Made by a program: the position numbers and the translations under genes. The notes beneath the pieces are model-generated. The model searched no databases. It saw nothing but the letters and a program-made list of their open reading frames with translations, and was not told the origin of the DNA. From an uncultured Collinsella sp. (GTDB taxonomy: Bacteria > Actinomycetota > Coriobacteriia > Coriobacteriales > Coriobacteriaceae), in NCBI GenBank assembly GCA_958427145.1, contig CAUAAZ010000028.1:1-29624 (forward strand): a DNA stretch of 29,624 nt, written 5' to 3'. Shown in pieces: positions 22,608 to 29,624 of this stretch. How positions within the stretch are numbered: the first letter of the stretch is position 1; each line of letters starts with the position of its first letter.

Positions 22608-23162
22608 TTACTCATCGAGCTTGAGATTCTTCAATGCTGCAAATGGATTTTCCGTGGCAGCGGCCCATTCTGCCTCTGCCTGGGCGGCGCAATCGCATTG
22701 CTCGACGTTGAGATTGCAACCGCAGGTGGGGCACAGACCACGGCAATCGGGCTTGCACAGGACAACGAACGGCGTGTCCATGACGACCGCGTCGTTGATG
22801 GGCTCTCCCAGATCGACGATGCGATCCTCGCCCAGGAGCTCGTAGCCGTCTTCGTAGGCCTCGGGATCCTCGGGCTCCTCAAAGAGGTAGAACTCCTCGA
22901 TCTCGCCGGCGATATCAAACGAGGCAGGTTCCAGGCAACGGTCGCACTCGCCGGTGGCGTGCGCGCGGACCATGCCCGTGAGCAAGACACCGGTACCGGC
23001 ATTGGTAAAGACAACGTCGTAGTCGATGCCGTCCTGAAGCTGGTACTCCTTCTCGCCTACCGTGTAGGTGGCGACATCGACCTTACCGGTCAGCGGATAC
23101 GAATCTCCAGGAAACTCGAGCTGCTCGGAAAGATCGACGGTAACGCTCGGGAACTCAGCCAT
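22608..23162 (-). CDS. DUF177 (YceD) family protein
   Basis: A 184-residue protein of the YceD/DUF177 family, linked to 23S rRNA accumulation in E. coli and plants and almost always found beside rpmF. The conserved Cys motifs are clear: GECDRCLEP in the middle and DCRGLCPTCGCNLN, with CDC, near the C-terminus, which may bind zinc. ATG 23162 overlaps the stop of the upstream coiled-coil gene as TAATG; it has only a weak Shine-Dalgarno site, consistent with coupled translation. An extension to 23213 reads back into the neighbour and is rejected. Confidence 0.9.
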   Translation of the reverse strand: MAEFPSVTVDLSEQLEFPGDSYPLTGKVDVATYTVGEKEYQLQDGIDYDVVFTNAGTGVLLTGMVRAHATGECDRCLEPASFDIAGEIEEFYLFEEPEDPEAYEDGYELLGEDRIVDLGEPINDAVVMDTPFVVLCKPDCRGLCPTCGCNLNVEQCDCAAQAEAEWAAATENPFAALKNLKLDE

Positions 23163-23659
23163 TACCACTGACCATTCTGTTGGGCGGCACCCTCGTTGAG
23201 CTGCTGACGGCAACGGGTAACGGTGCCGGTCAGGCTCTTGAGGTTCTCCTCCAGGTGCGTAAAGACCTGCTCTGCGTAGTCCTCGGCAGCATAACGCGTC
23301 TCGCGCTCGTACTGCTGGGCACGATCGCGGATGTCGTCGGCCTGCTGCTGCGCAAGACGGACGATCTCCTGCTCACCGGCAATGGTGAGGGCCTGCTGCT
23401 GAGCGTCGGCGATGATGGAATCGGCCTGAGCGGCGGCGGAAGCCATAAGCTCCTCGCGCTCCTTAAGGATACGGCGGGACTTCTGCCACTCCTCGGGATA
23501 GCTCATGCGGATCTCGTCGAGGATGTTGAAGAACACGTCGGCGTCGATGACCTTGAACTGAGCGTTCTTGCCGAAAGGCGGCTTGGCTTCCTCGATCAGC
23601 CCTTCGAGCTCATCGACCAAGCTGACGATCCTATCGCCAGGAAAATTCTCGCCCGGCAT
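23162..23659 (-). CDS. SepIVA-like DivIVA-domain coiled-coil protein
   Basis: A 165-residue, mostly helical protein with a long coiled coil (about 60-150) rich in Gln, Ala, Glu and Arg, with no membrane segment. The N-terminal 60 residues (SLVDELEGLIEEAKPPFG, then FKVIDADVFFNILDEIRMS) resemble the actinobacterial family of Rv2927c/MSMEG_2416 (SepIVA), a septum-associated factor. The position directly before DUF177 and rpmF is the same as in mycobacteria, which supports the link. A division or envelope role is inference. ATG 23659 has AAAGGAG six bases upstream. A promoter candidate (TAAACT -10 near 23696-23701) precedes it. Confidence 0.72.
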   Translation of the reverse strand: MPGENFPGDRIVSLVDELEGLIEEAKPPFGKNAQFKVIDADVFFNILDEIRMSYPEEWQKSRRILKEREELMASAAAQADSIIADAQQQALTIAGEQEIVRLAQQQADDIRDRAQQYERETRYAAEDYAEQVFTHLEENLKSLTGTVTRCRQQLNEGAAQQNGQW

Positions 23660-23727
23660 CCGGTCTCCTTTCATAGGTAACATATCATCGTGCTAGTTTA
23701 CCACATGCCACCAGGCAATAAAAAACG

Positions 23728-24225
23728 TCACGAAAAGCGATGTCTGAGCGCTTCAACCACGTTGGACGGGACAAACGTCGATACATCGCTGCCGAGCGAG
23801 GCGATCTGGCGAACGACCGAGCTCGAGATATAGCCGTACTGCGGCGCACTCATGACAAAGATGGACTCCAGCTCGTTATCCAAGCGGTAGTTGAGGTCGG
23901 CCTGCTGCAGCTCGTACTCAAAGTCAGTCATGGCGCGCAGACCCTTGACCACGGCCCCCGCCCCCTGATCACGAGCGAAGTCGACCAAGAGGCCAGTAAA
24001 GGGCAGGACCTCGACGCCATCGATATCACCGAGTGCCTCACGGGCCAGCGCCACGCGTTCATCGAGCGTAAACGTGGTGCCCACACCGTTTTTGCCCTGC
24101 GACTCGGCAACGGCCACGATCACACTGGGAAAAATGCGGCGGGCGCGGCGGATGACGTCGATATGGCCAAACGTGATGGGATCGAAGGTACCCGGAACGA
24201 TGACGCGGTTAATGGTGTCACTCAT
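23728..24225 (-). CDS. coaD: Phosphopantetheine adenylyltransferase
   Basis: Converts 4'-phosphopantetheine and ATP to dephospho-CoA, the penultimate step of CoA synthesis. The 165-residue protein has the nucleotidyltransferase motif GTFDPITFGH (12-21), GLRAMTDFEYELQQADLN, and ISSSVVRQIASLG near the C-terminus. ATG 24225 has AGGGGG seven bases upstream and lies inside the end of rsmD (8-base overlap). The reading frame stays open further upstream, antisense to no gene but inside rsmD, and has no better start. CoA made here supplies the arm of the nearby ACP. Confidence 0.95.
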   Translation of the reverse strand: MSDTINRVIVPGTFDPITFGHIDVIRRARRIFPSVIVAVAESQGKNGVGTTFTLDERVALAREALGDIDGVEVLPFTGLLVDFARDQGAGAVVKGLRAMTDFEYELQQADLNYRLDNELESIFVMSAPQYGYISSSVVRQIASLGSDVSTFVPSNVVEALRHRFS

Positions 24226-24868
24226 GGGCATCCCCCTGAAACGTCGTGCCGTCGCTGTCATCGGCATCGGTGGCGGTATCGTCATCCTCGCCCTCGCCGA
24301 CCCAACGGAGCAGGTCGACCGAGGTGATGCCATAGCGTTTCTCACGCACGGTTACAAAGCCGGCAGGATGTGCACCTGCGTCGGCGGCAGCATGCTCAAA
24401 CAGAGCATAGGCACCCGGGGTGAGCAGACCCTGCTGGGCCAGGTTCTGCAGCAGCTCGTCGACCGGCTTGGCACCAAAAGCATAGGGCGGGTCGAGCAAG
24501 ACCAGATCGAAGGGGCCGCCCGGCACGCGGCCGCGCGAAGCGCTCGCAAGGACATCGCCCGTGACCACGCGCCAACGCGCACGGTCACGGCAGAGCGACT
24601 CGATATTCTTGGTAATGAGCCGCGCGGCGTTGCGATCGATCTCAAACGTCGTGAGCAAGCGAGCCCCACGAGAGAGCATCTCTAACCCTAAGGCACCGGA
24701 GCCGCCAAAGGCGTCCAGCACACGGACCTCGTCCAGATCGAAGTCGAATGCCGACATGACCATAGATGCGCACGCCTCGCGTACGCGATCAGTCGTGGGG
24801 CGGGTGACATCGCGACCACGGGGCTCCTCGATCTTACGACCGCGCCATTCGCCGCCGATGATTCTCAT
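24218..24868 (-). CDS. rsmD: 16S rRNA (guanine966-N2)-methyltransferase RsmD
   Basis: SAM-dependent methyltransferase acting on G966 of 16S rRNA. The 216-residue protein begins MRIIGGEWRGRKI, the family start, and carries RPTTDRVREA, the SAM-binding stretch VLDAFGGSGALGLEMLSRGA, and the catalytic DPPY motif in LVLLDPPYAF. The last 25 residues are acidic (EGEDDDTATDADDSDGT) and look unstructured. ATG overlaps the recG stop as ATGA; coaD overlaps its end. rsmD-coaD is a standard bacterial pair. Confidence 0.94.
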   Translation of the reverse strand: MRIIGGEWRGRKIEEPRGRDVTRPTTDRVREACASMVMSAFDFDLDEVRVLDAFGGSGALGLEMLSRGARLLTTFEIDRNAARLITKNIESLCRDRARWRVVTGDVLASASRGRVPGGPFDLVLLDPPYAFGAKPVDELLQNLAQQGLLTPGAYALFEHAAADAGAHPAGFVTVREKRYGITSVDLLRWVGEGEDDDTATDADDSDGTTFQGDAHE

Positions 24869-27042
24869 CCTCCGCTGACCTCCTTAAAAATGTGTCGATA
24901 TCGCATGGCGACCGCATCGCGCAGGGGGCGCGTCGCCACGGAGTCAAGGGTGCAAGCATACCGCAAGAGCTCGACCGCGTCCAAATGGGCCCACTCGATC
25001 AGTTCCTCGTCGGCATCCAGGTCGACAAAGCGCAGGGTCACACCACCATGCTGGCGATAACCCAGGATCTCGCCTTCATGGCGCAGGCGCAGGTCCATCT
25101 GGGCGAGCGTAAAGCCATCCGAGGTTTTTTCGAGCGATTGCAGACGATCTTGCGCCGCCGACGCGCCGCCGTTGCCCTTGGAGTGCGTCATGACCAGGCA
25201 CGTGCCCGACACGCTGCCCCGGCCCACGCGACCGCGCAGCTGGTGCAGGGCAGCCAACCCAAAGCGCTCGCCGTTCTCGATGACCATGACGGTGGCGTTA
25301 GGCACGTCGACGCCCACCTCGACCACCGTAGTCGAGACGAGCACGTCGATCTCGCCACGCTTGAAGGCGTCGATCACACGATCCTTCTCCCCCGCCGGCA
25401 TGCGGCCGTGAAGGCGCTCGATGACAAAACCCGGCAACGCCAGACGCAGGCGGTCGAGCTCGGTCGCCGTATCATGCAGCGGCACGGAGACCGTCACGCG
25501 GCCCTCCTCGTCGCGGGCGATACCGGGCACGTCCTCCAACTCATCGGCCGAGTCACTCGGCTCCACGAGCGGGCAAATCACGTAGGCCTGCTGACCTTTT
25601 TCATGCGCTTCGCGGATGGCGCCATAGGCGAGGTCGCGGCTCGACTCGGTGAGCACGCGTGTCGCCACGCCAGCGCCAGGGACGGGCCGATGGCGGATGA
25701 TGCTCGTATCCAGATCGCCGTAGACCGAAAGTGCCAGCGTACGCGGGATGGGCGTTGCGGTCATAACGAGCAAATCGGCACCGGGGCCCTTCGCGCGTAG
25801 GGCGTTGCGCTGGCCAACGCCAAAGCGGTGCTGCTCGTCGATGACAACAAGCGACAGATGCTTGAACGCAACGGTATCCGAAAGAACCGCATGGGTGCCA
25901 AAGAGCACGTCAAGCTCGCCCGATTCCAGCTGGGCATGGATGCGCTCGCGCTCTGCGGCCGGCGTGGCGCCCGTCAGAAGCGCCCAGGACATGCCGGCCT
26001 GCGAGAGCAGAGGGCCGGTCTTATCGGCATATTGACGCGCCAGCACGCCCGTGGGCGCCATGACACAGGCCTGGGTGCCGCTATCGGCCGCAACCGCCAG
26101 CGCGCAGGCGGCAACGGCGGTCTTACCGGTACCGACATCGCCCAGCAGCAGCCGGTTCATCACGCGCCCGCCATCGCACATATCATGCAGGATGTCTTGG
26201 AACGCGGCCTCCTGCTCGTCGCTCAGCGAAAACGGCAGGGCTTGCTTGAGCGCGGCCAGGTGCTCGCCCGCGGTGTGGGCATAGGGAACCACATCGACCA
26301 GGCCGCCGTCGTTGCGCAGGCGCAGCGCCAGCTGCAGGTAAAGGCACTCCTCGTAGGCCAGGCGACGACGCGCGATGTCGCGCTCTGCCATACTCGATGG
26401 AAAATGGATCGAACGCAACGCGCGGGCATTGCTCATGAGCTTCCGCTTTGCGCGCAGCGGCGCGGGAATCGGATCGAACGGATTGCCGACGACCTCGAGC
26501 GCGCCGCATACGATGCGGCGCATCCACGCCTGGCTCACGCCATCGCTCACGTAATGGACCGGCAGAATGGTGCCTGCGGCGCGCCCGTCCTCGAGCTTTT
26601 CAAAGTGGGGCGAGGCCATCTGCTTAAAACCGTAGGCAAACTCGACCTTGCCCATCACGGCCAAGCGGTCGCCCTGCTTAAGCTGCTGGGCAATCCAGGG
26701 CTGGCGGAAAAAGGCGACCTGCAGCACGCCCGCCTCGTCAACAAGTGAGACCTCAGTCACCTGCATGCGCGGACGCGGCTGCTTTTGGACGATACGGTCG
26801 ACCGTGGCGATGATGGTGCACACGGTACCGATGGGCGCCATCTCGATGGACCACGAACGGGTAAAGTCGAGGTATCGATGAGGAATATGGAGAAGGAGGT
26901 CCCCCACCGTCCGAATTCCCAGACGGCGAAGGGCCTCCTCACGTTTACCCGAAACATATTTGAGTCGCGCGATATCCTCGTCGAGCGCATTGCTCTGGGC
27001 AAAGCGCTCCGAGACGCGCGGCACGGAGCACAGCTCGGACAT
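24865..27042 (-). CDS. recG: ATP-dependent DNA helicase RecG
   Basis: Branch-migrates Holliday junctions and reverses stalled forks. The 725-residue protein has an N-terminal wedge (OB-fold) domain at about 70-160, then helicase motifs: GDVGTGKT (301-308), DEQH (402-405), MTATPIPRTL, STTVVEVGVDVPNATVM and HQLRGRVGRG. RecG-type C-terminal motifs follow. Length is close to E. coli RecG (693). ATG 27042 has a rather distant GTAGG; it follows fakA by 10 bases and overlaps rsmD by 4. Confidence 0.96.
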   Translation of the reverse strand: MSELCSVPRVSERFAQSNALDEDIARLKYVSGKREEALRRLGIRTVGDLLLHIPHRYLDFTRSWSIEMAPIGTVCTIIATVDRIVQKQPRPRMQVTEVSLVDEAGVLQVAFFRQPWIAQQLKQGDRLAVMGKVEFAYGFKQMASPHFEKLEDGRAAGTILPVHYVSDGVSQAWMRRIVCGALEVVGNPFDPIPAPLRAKRKLMSNARALRSIHFPSSMAERDIARRRLAYEECLYLQLALRLRNDGGLVDVVPYAHTAGEHLAALKQALPFSLSDEQEAAFQDILHDMCDGGRVMNRLLLGDVGTGKTAVAACALAVAADSGTQACVMAPTGVLARQYADKTGPLLSQAGMSWALLTGATPAAERERIHAQLESGELDVLFGTHAVLSDTVAFKHLSLVVIDEQHRFGVGQRNALRAKGPGADLLVMTATPIPRTLALSVYGDLDTSIIRHRPVPGAGVATRVLTESSRDLAYGAIREAHEKGQQAYVICPLVEPSDSADELEDVPGIARDEEGRVTVSVPLHDTATELDRLRLALPGFVIERLHGRMPAGEKDRVIDAFKRGEIDVLVSTTVVEVGVDVPNATVMVIENGERFGLAALHQLRGRVGRGSVSGTCLVMTHSKGNGGASAAQDRLQSLEKTSDGFTLAQMDLRLRHEGEILGYRQHGGVTLRFVDLDADEELIEWAHLDAVELLRYACTLDSVATRPLRDAVAMRYRHIFKEVSGG

Positions 27043-27052
27043 AGGCAGTTGC

Positions 27053-28714
27053 CTACTCGATCGAGAAGATCACGGGATAGAGCGGCTGCTCGCCACGATG
27101 GGCGTCGATCTCCAAGTCGGGCTGAGCCTCCTCGATAGCGTCGACGATCTCCTGGAAGACCTCATCGGACAGCTCCTCGCCGGCCAGAATCGTCAGCGCG
27201 TCACCCTCCTCTTCCTCCTGCATGCGGTTGATGCAATCGAGCGTGACCTGCTTCACGTCGGAGCCGACCACGTCGATGGAGCCGGCGATGATACCCATGA
27301 CGTCACCGGAGTGAATCGGAGAGCCGTCAGAGGCGCTGGAATCGCGCACGGCGCGGGTGACCTCGCCATCGCGGACCTCGCTGATGGCGTCGACCATGGC
27401 GGCGACGGCGTCCTCGAGCTCGGAATCGGGCAGGACCGCGAACAGCGCGGAGAACGCCTGCGGAACGGTCTTGGTGGGAACAACGGCAACCTTCTTGTCC
27501 GTGCAGGCAGAAGCGGCAGCCTCGGCAGCCATGCGGATGTTGCCGTTATTGGGCAGGATGATGACCGAGGTCGCGTTGACCTGGTCAACGGCGCCCAACA
27601 GGTCTGCAGTCGAGGGGTTCATGGTCTGGCCACCCGACACGATCACGTCGACGCCGAGAGACTTGAGGATGTCGGCCTCGCCGGAACCGGCGGCAACGGC
27701 GACAAAGCCCAGGGCCTTGGCGGGCTCGGCGGCCTTCTCCTGGTCCTCGTGAATCTTGGCGGTACGGTCGTGGGCCTCCATCTCCATGTTGTGGATAAAG
27801 ACCTCATAGATCTGACCGAGCTGCAGCATGTGCTCGAGCACCAGGTTGGGGGTGTTGGAGTGCACATGGATCTTGTAGTCGGGATAGGCGCCCACGAGCA
27901 GCTCACAGTCGCCCATGGAGCCTAGGAACTTAAGGCACTCGTCCTCGTCAAACGGGGCATCGGCCTTAAAGAGGAACTCGTTGCAGTAGCGGAACTCCGA
28001 GCCCTCCCAGTCGTCGTTAGCCTCGATCTCAACACGGCCAAGAGCGGCATCGCGGGCAGAGCCGGCGGAGTCAAACGTAGCGGAGAAATCCTCGACCACG
28101 GTGCTGCGGCCAAGGGCGGCAGCCACAAAGTTCTCGAGGAAGATGGCAAAGCCAAAGGCGCCGGAGTCGACCACGCCGTTCTCCTTCAGAACGGGCAACA
28201 GGTCGGGTGTGCGGGCGACGGACTGGTACGCCTCAACGACGATGGCATCGAGCGCGTCCTCGGCCGAGAACTTCTTCTTCTCGCACTCATCGGCCTTGGT
28301 CGAGACATCGCGCAGGACCGTGAGGATCGTGCCCTCGATGGGCTTGCGGACAGCCTGGAAGGCGACCTTGACGGCGCGACGGAAGGCGAAGGCAATGTTG
28401 GCGGATGTAATGGGCTCATCGGCAGAGACAAGGCCCTCGGCCACGCCGCGCAGAATCTGCGAGGTGATGACGCCGGAGTTACCGCGGGCGCCCATAAGGG
28501 AGCCGTGGGTGATGGCGCCTGCGATGGCCTCCATGTCGGCATCGGCGGGAAGGGCGGAAAGCTCCTTGGTCACCGAGGCGAGCGTGAGCGACATATTGGT
28601 GCCGGTATCGCCATCGGGTACGGGGAAGACGTTGAGCTTATTGATCTCCTCGGCCTTGTCGGAAACGGCAGCCGCAGCGATCGGAAAACAGGTGCGAATG
28701 GTCTTTGCAATCAT
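27053..28714 (-). CDS. fakA: DAK2-domain fatty acid kinase catalytic subunit (FakA/YloV)
   Basis: Phosphorylates fatty acids held by a FakB carrier, feeding exogenous lipid into the PlsX/PlsY route. The 553-residue protein has the DAK2 nucleotide-binding domain at the N-terminus, with NVFPVPDGDTGTNM (residues 28-41) holding the metal-binding Asp residues, and GARGNSGVITSQILRG. The middle YloV domain contains KIHVHSNTPN, and a C-terminal DegV-like portion follows (VIVSGGQTMNPSTADLL). ATG 28714 has only GGAG 13 bases upstream. It is followed by recG and preceded by the Asp23 gene, exactly as yloU-yloV-recG in Bacillus. No FakB is in the window. Confidence 0.9.
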   Translation of the reverse strand: MIAKTIRTCFPIAAAAVSDKAEEINKLNVFPVPDGDTGTNMSLTLASVTKELSALPADADMEAIAGAITHGSLMGARGNSGVITSQILRGVAEGLVSADEPITSANIAFAFRRAVKVAFQAVRKPIEGTILTVLRDVSTKADECEKKKFSAEDALDAIVVEAYQSVARTPDLLPVLKENGVVDSGAFGFAIFLENFVAAALGRSTVVEDFSATFDSAGSARDAALGRVEIEANDDWEGSEFRYCNEFLFKADAPFDEDECLKFLGSMGDCELLVGAYPDYKIHVHSNTPNLVLEHMLQLGQIYEVFIHNMEMEAHDRTAKIHEDQEKAAEPAKALGFVAVAAGSGEADILKSLGVDVIVSGGQTMNPSTADLLGAVDQVNATSVIILPNNGNIRMAAEAAASACTDKKVAVVPTKTVPQAFSALFAVLPDSELEDAVAAMVDAISEVRDGEVTRAVRDSSASDGSPIHSGDVMGIIAGSIDVVGSDVKQVTLDCINRMQEEEEGDALTILAGEELSDEVFQEIVDAIEEAQPDLEIDAHRGEQPLYPVIFSIE

Positions 28715-28741
28715 GGGTATTTGAATCTCCGTTTTCGGATG

Positions 28742-29098
28742 CTAGTTCAGACGGCTCTTGAGCGCGTCGATATGGATGCCGATCTTAAGGCTGGCGGGAT
28801 CGATCTGGGCGATCTCCTGCAGAGTGAAGGCAACGGAGCTCGAAAGATTGTGGCAGACGGACTTCATGTTGACGCCGTTCTCGAGCACGACGTGAAGATC
28901 GACCGTAAGGCCGTTCTCGTCGGCGGAGACAAGCACGCCCTTGCGGAGGCGCTGACCGGCAAGCAGGCGCACGCTCTCGGCGCCCTGGAGCTGCTCAGCC
29001 ATACCGACAACGCCATAGCACGTCATCGCGGCATAACCGGCAATATCGGCAATAACGTCGTTCGAGACGCTCAGGCTGCCGTTAATGGTCTCAGACAC
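28742..29098 (-). CDS. Asp23/Gls24 family protein (YloU-like)
   Basis: A 118-residue small protein of the alkaline-shock Asp23 family, with VSNDVIADIAGYAAMTCYGVVGMA at the start and the characteristic GLTVDLHVVLENGVNM in the middle. It lacks a membrane segment. These proteins are thought to bind membrane partners; the neighbour fakA is shared with Bacillus yloU-yloV. GTG 29098 is chosen because AAAAGGAG lies seven bases upstream; extension to ATG 29149 has no ribosome-binding site. It leads the fakA-recG-rsmD-coaD run. A TAGAAT -10 candidate lies at 29156-29161. Confidence 0.9.
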   Translation of the reverse strand: MSETINGSLSVSNDVIADIAGYAAMTCYGVVGMAEQLQGAESVRLLAGQRLRKGVLVSADENGLTVDLHVVLENGVNMKSVCHNLSSSVAFTLQEIAQIDPASLKIGIHIDALKSRLN

Positions 29099-29155
29099 AA
29101 GAATCTCCTTTTCTTGGTGCTCGCGGCACCATGTCGTGGGAGCAATCATTGCAAT

Positions 29156-29161
29156 ATTCTA
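29156..29161 (-). promoter_or_regulatory. Candidate -10 for the asp23-fakA-recG operon
   Basis: TAGAAT on the minus strand, 58 bases upstream of the GTG start. No good -35 at 16-18 bases. The remaining bases up to the tRNA terminator show no gene. Confidence 0.4.
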
Positions 29162-29257
29162 CAACGACCGCGGCATGTTGAGGTGGCGGGCCTCGGGATT
29201 ACATCCTCGACACGAAATGTTGATACGGTAACGTTCGCGAACGGCGATCGCGGCATG

Positions 29258-29288
29258 AAAAAACCCGCCGCATAAGCGACGGGTTTTA
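29258..29288 (-). terminator. Terminator after the tRNA-Asn pair
   Basis: On the minus strand AAACCCGTCGC pairs with GCGGCGGGTTT (one G-U pair, TTAT loop), followed by TTTTTT. It lies six bases after the second tRNA. Confidence 0.88.
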
Positions 29289-29293
29289 CAACC

Positions 29294-29368
29294 TGGCTCC
29301 CCGGGTAGGACTCGAACCTACAACAGCGCGGTTAACAGCCGCGTGCTCTACCATTGAGCTACCGAGGA
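29294..29368 (-). tRNA. tRNA-Asn(GTT), copy 2
   Basis: On the minus strand a full cloverleaf of 75 bases including an encoded CCA. The acceptor stem TCCTCGG/CCGGGGA, D arm AGCTCAATGGTAGAGC, anticodon stem-loop CGCGGCTGTTAACCGCG (anticodon GTT) and T arm GTAGGTTCGAGTCCTAC are all intact. It is identical to the copy at 29402-29476. Confidence 0.97.
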
Positions 29369-29401
29369 ATTTAAAGCCCAACGGAAAGGGCTGGAAAATT
29401 C

Positions 29402-29476
29402 TGGCTCCCCGGGTAGGACTCGAACCTACAACAGCGCGGTTAACAGCCGCGTGCTCTACCATTGAGCTACCGAGGA
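29402..29476 (-). tRNA. tRNA-Asn(GTT), copy 1
   Basis: Identical in all 75 bases to the second copy; the first transcribed of the tandem. The 33-base spacer between the two (29369-29401) contains a short AGCCC/GGGCT stem, likely a processing signal. Confidence 0.97.
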
Positions 29477-29506
29477 ATAGGTGCGTGCTCTCAAGCAACG
29501 AAGTTT

Positions 29507-29534
29507 ATTATACGGACGAATCAGCTCAGGGCAA
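29507..29534 (-). promoter_or_regulatory. Promoter of the tRNA-Asn operon
   Basis: On the minus strand TTGCCC (29534-29529), a 16-base spacer and a perfect TATAAT (29512-29507), 31 bases upstream of the first tRNA. This is the best sigma-70-type promoter in the window. Confidence 0.85.
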
Positions 29535-29610
29535 GAACTTTTTTAAGAAATTTTCCGACCCAGTCATTGGCCTTGATTATCGACTTTATCCGAACACCTC
29601 CCACATTCAT

Positions 29611-29624
29611 CCGCACATGTGCGG
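29611..29624. repeat. Perfect 14-bp palindrome at the window edge
   Basis: CCGCACATGTGCGG is a perfect palindrome that ends exactly at the window boundary, so its context is cut off. It could be an operator or the start of a stem-loop of the next gene. The bases from 29535 to here show no gene. Confidence 0.5.

Noticed and set aside
29286..29498. Minus-strand open frame of 70 codons with an internal repeat
   Set aside because: It is the translation of the two tandem tRNA-Asn genes; a well-known artefact.
1..29624. CRISPR array, insertion sequence or prophage
   Set aside because: No regularly spaced repeats, transposase, integrase or phage structural gene was seen. The only tandem duplicate is the tRNA-Asn pair.

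Overview
The window is about 29.6 kb of GC-rich chromosomal DNA that reads as a member of the class Coriobacteriia (Actinobacteriota), most likely Collinsella or a close relative. This rests on protein character and gene order, not on a search. The order asp23-fakA-recG-rsmD-coaD, then a SepIVA-like gene-DUF177-rpmF, then plsX-acpP-rnc-smc-ftsY-ffh mixes two known layouts. The SepIVA-DUF177-rpmF part is the actinobacterial arrangement (Rv2927c-Rv2926c region of M. tuberculosis), while plsX-acpP-rnc-smc-ftsY-ffh and asp23-fakA-recG match the Bacillus yloU-yloV-recG-plsX-acpA-rnc-smc-ftsY-ffh cluster. GTG and TTG starts with good Shine-Dalgarno sites are common.

Layout, left to right. (1) 1-5370, minus strand: ileS under a T-box leader, a heavily structured 330-bp spacer, then lspA and rluD, which overlap at TAATG. 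(2) 5370-6452, plus: a GldA-like metal-dependent alcohol dehydrogenase, divergent from ileS. (3) 6503-8942, minus: ftsH and a DUF523 gene. (4) 9020-9267, plus: an internally deleted remnant of a cob(I)alamin adenosyltransferase gene. (5) 9290-13165, minus: a MATE transporter, a TrmH/SpoU-family RNA methyltransferase, folA and thyA (folate/dTMP pair). (6) 13332-14090, plus: a DUF134 helix-turn-helix protein fused to a NifX-type iron-molybdenum-cofactor domain, with a His/Cys-rich tail. Its promoter is flanked by two near-identical palindromes. (7) 14211-29098, minus: the long housekeeping cluster for protein targeting (ffh, ftsY), chromosome organisation (smc), RNA processing (rnc), lipid synthesis (acpP, plsX, fakA), ribosome parts (rpmF, DUF177, rsmD), CoA synthesis (coaD), recombination (recG) and envelope or division factors (Asp23, SepIVA-like). 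(8) 29294-29476, minus: two identical tRNA-Asn(GTT) genes behind a strong promoter.

Most of the window is ordinary core genome. The parts that deserve a second look are the DUF134-NifX regulator with its paired operators, the ileS T-box (a seven-base antiterminator pairing can be read directly), the nested RNA-like structure between ileS and lspA, the decayed cobO-type gene, a 22-bp perfect palindrome in the acpP leader, an intrinsic terminator between rpmF and plsX that leaves plsX without an obvious promoter, and unusual active-site residues in RNase III, ThyA, DHFR and ACP. No CRISPR array, insertion sequence, prophage or plasmid function was seen.
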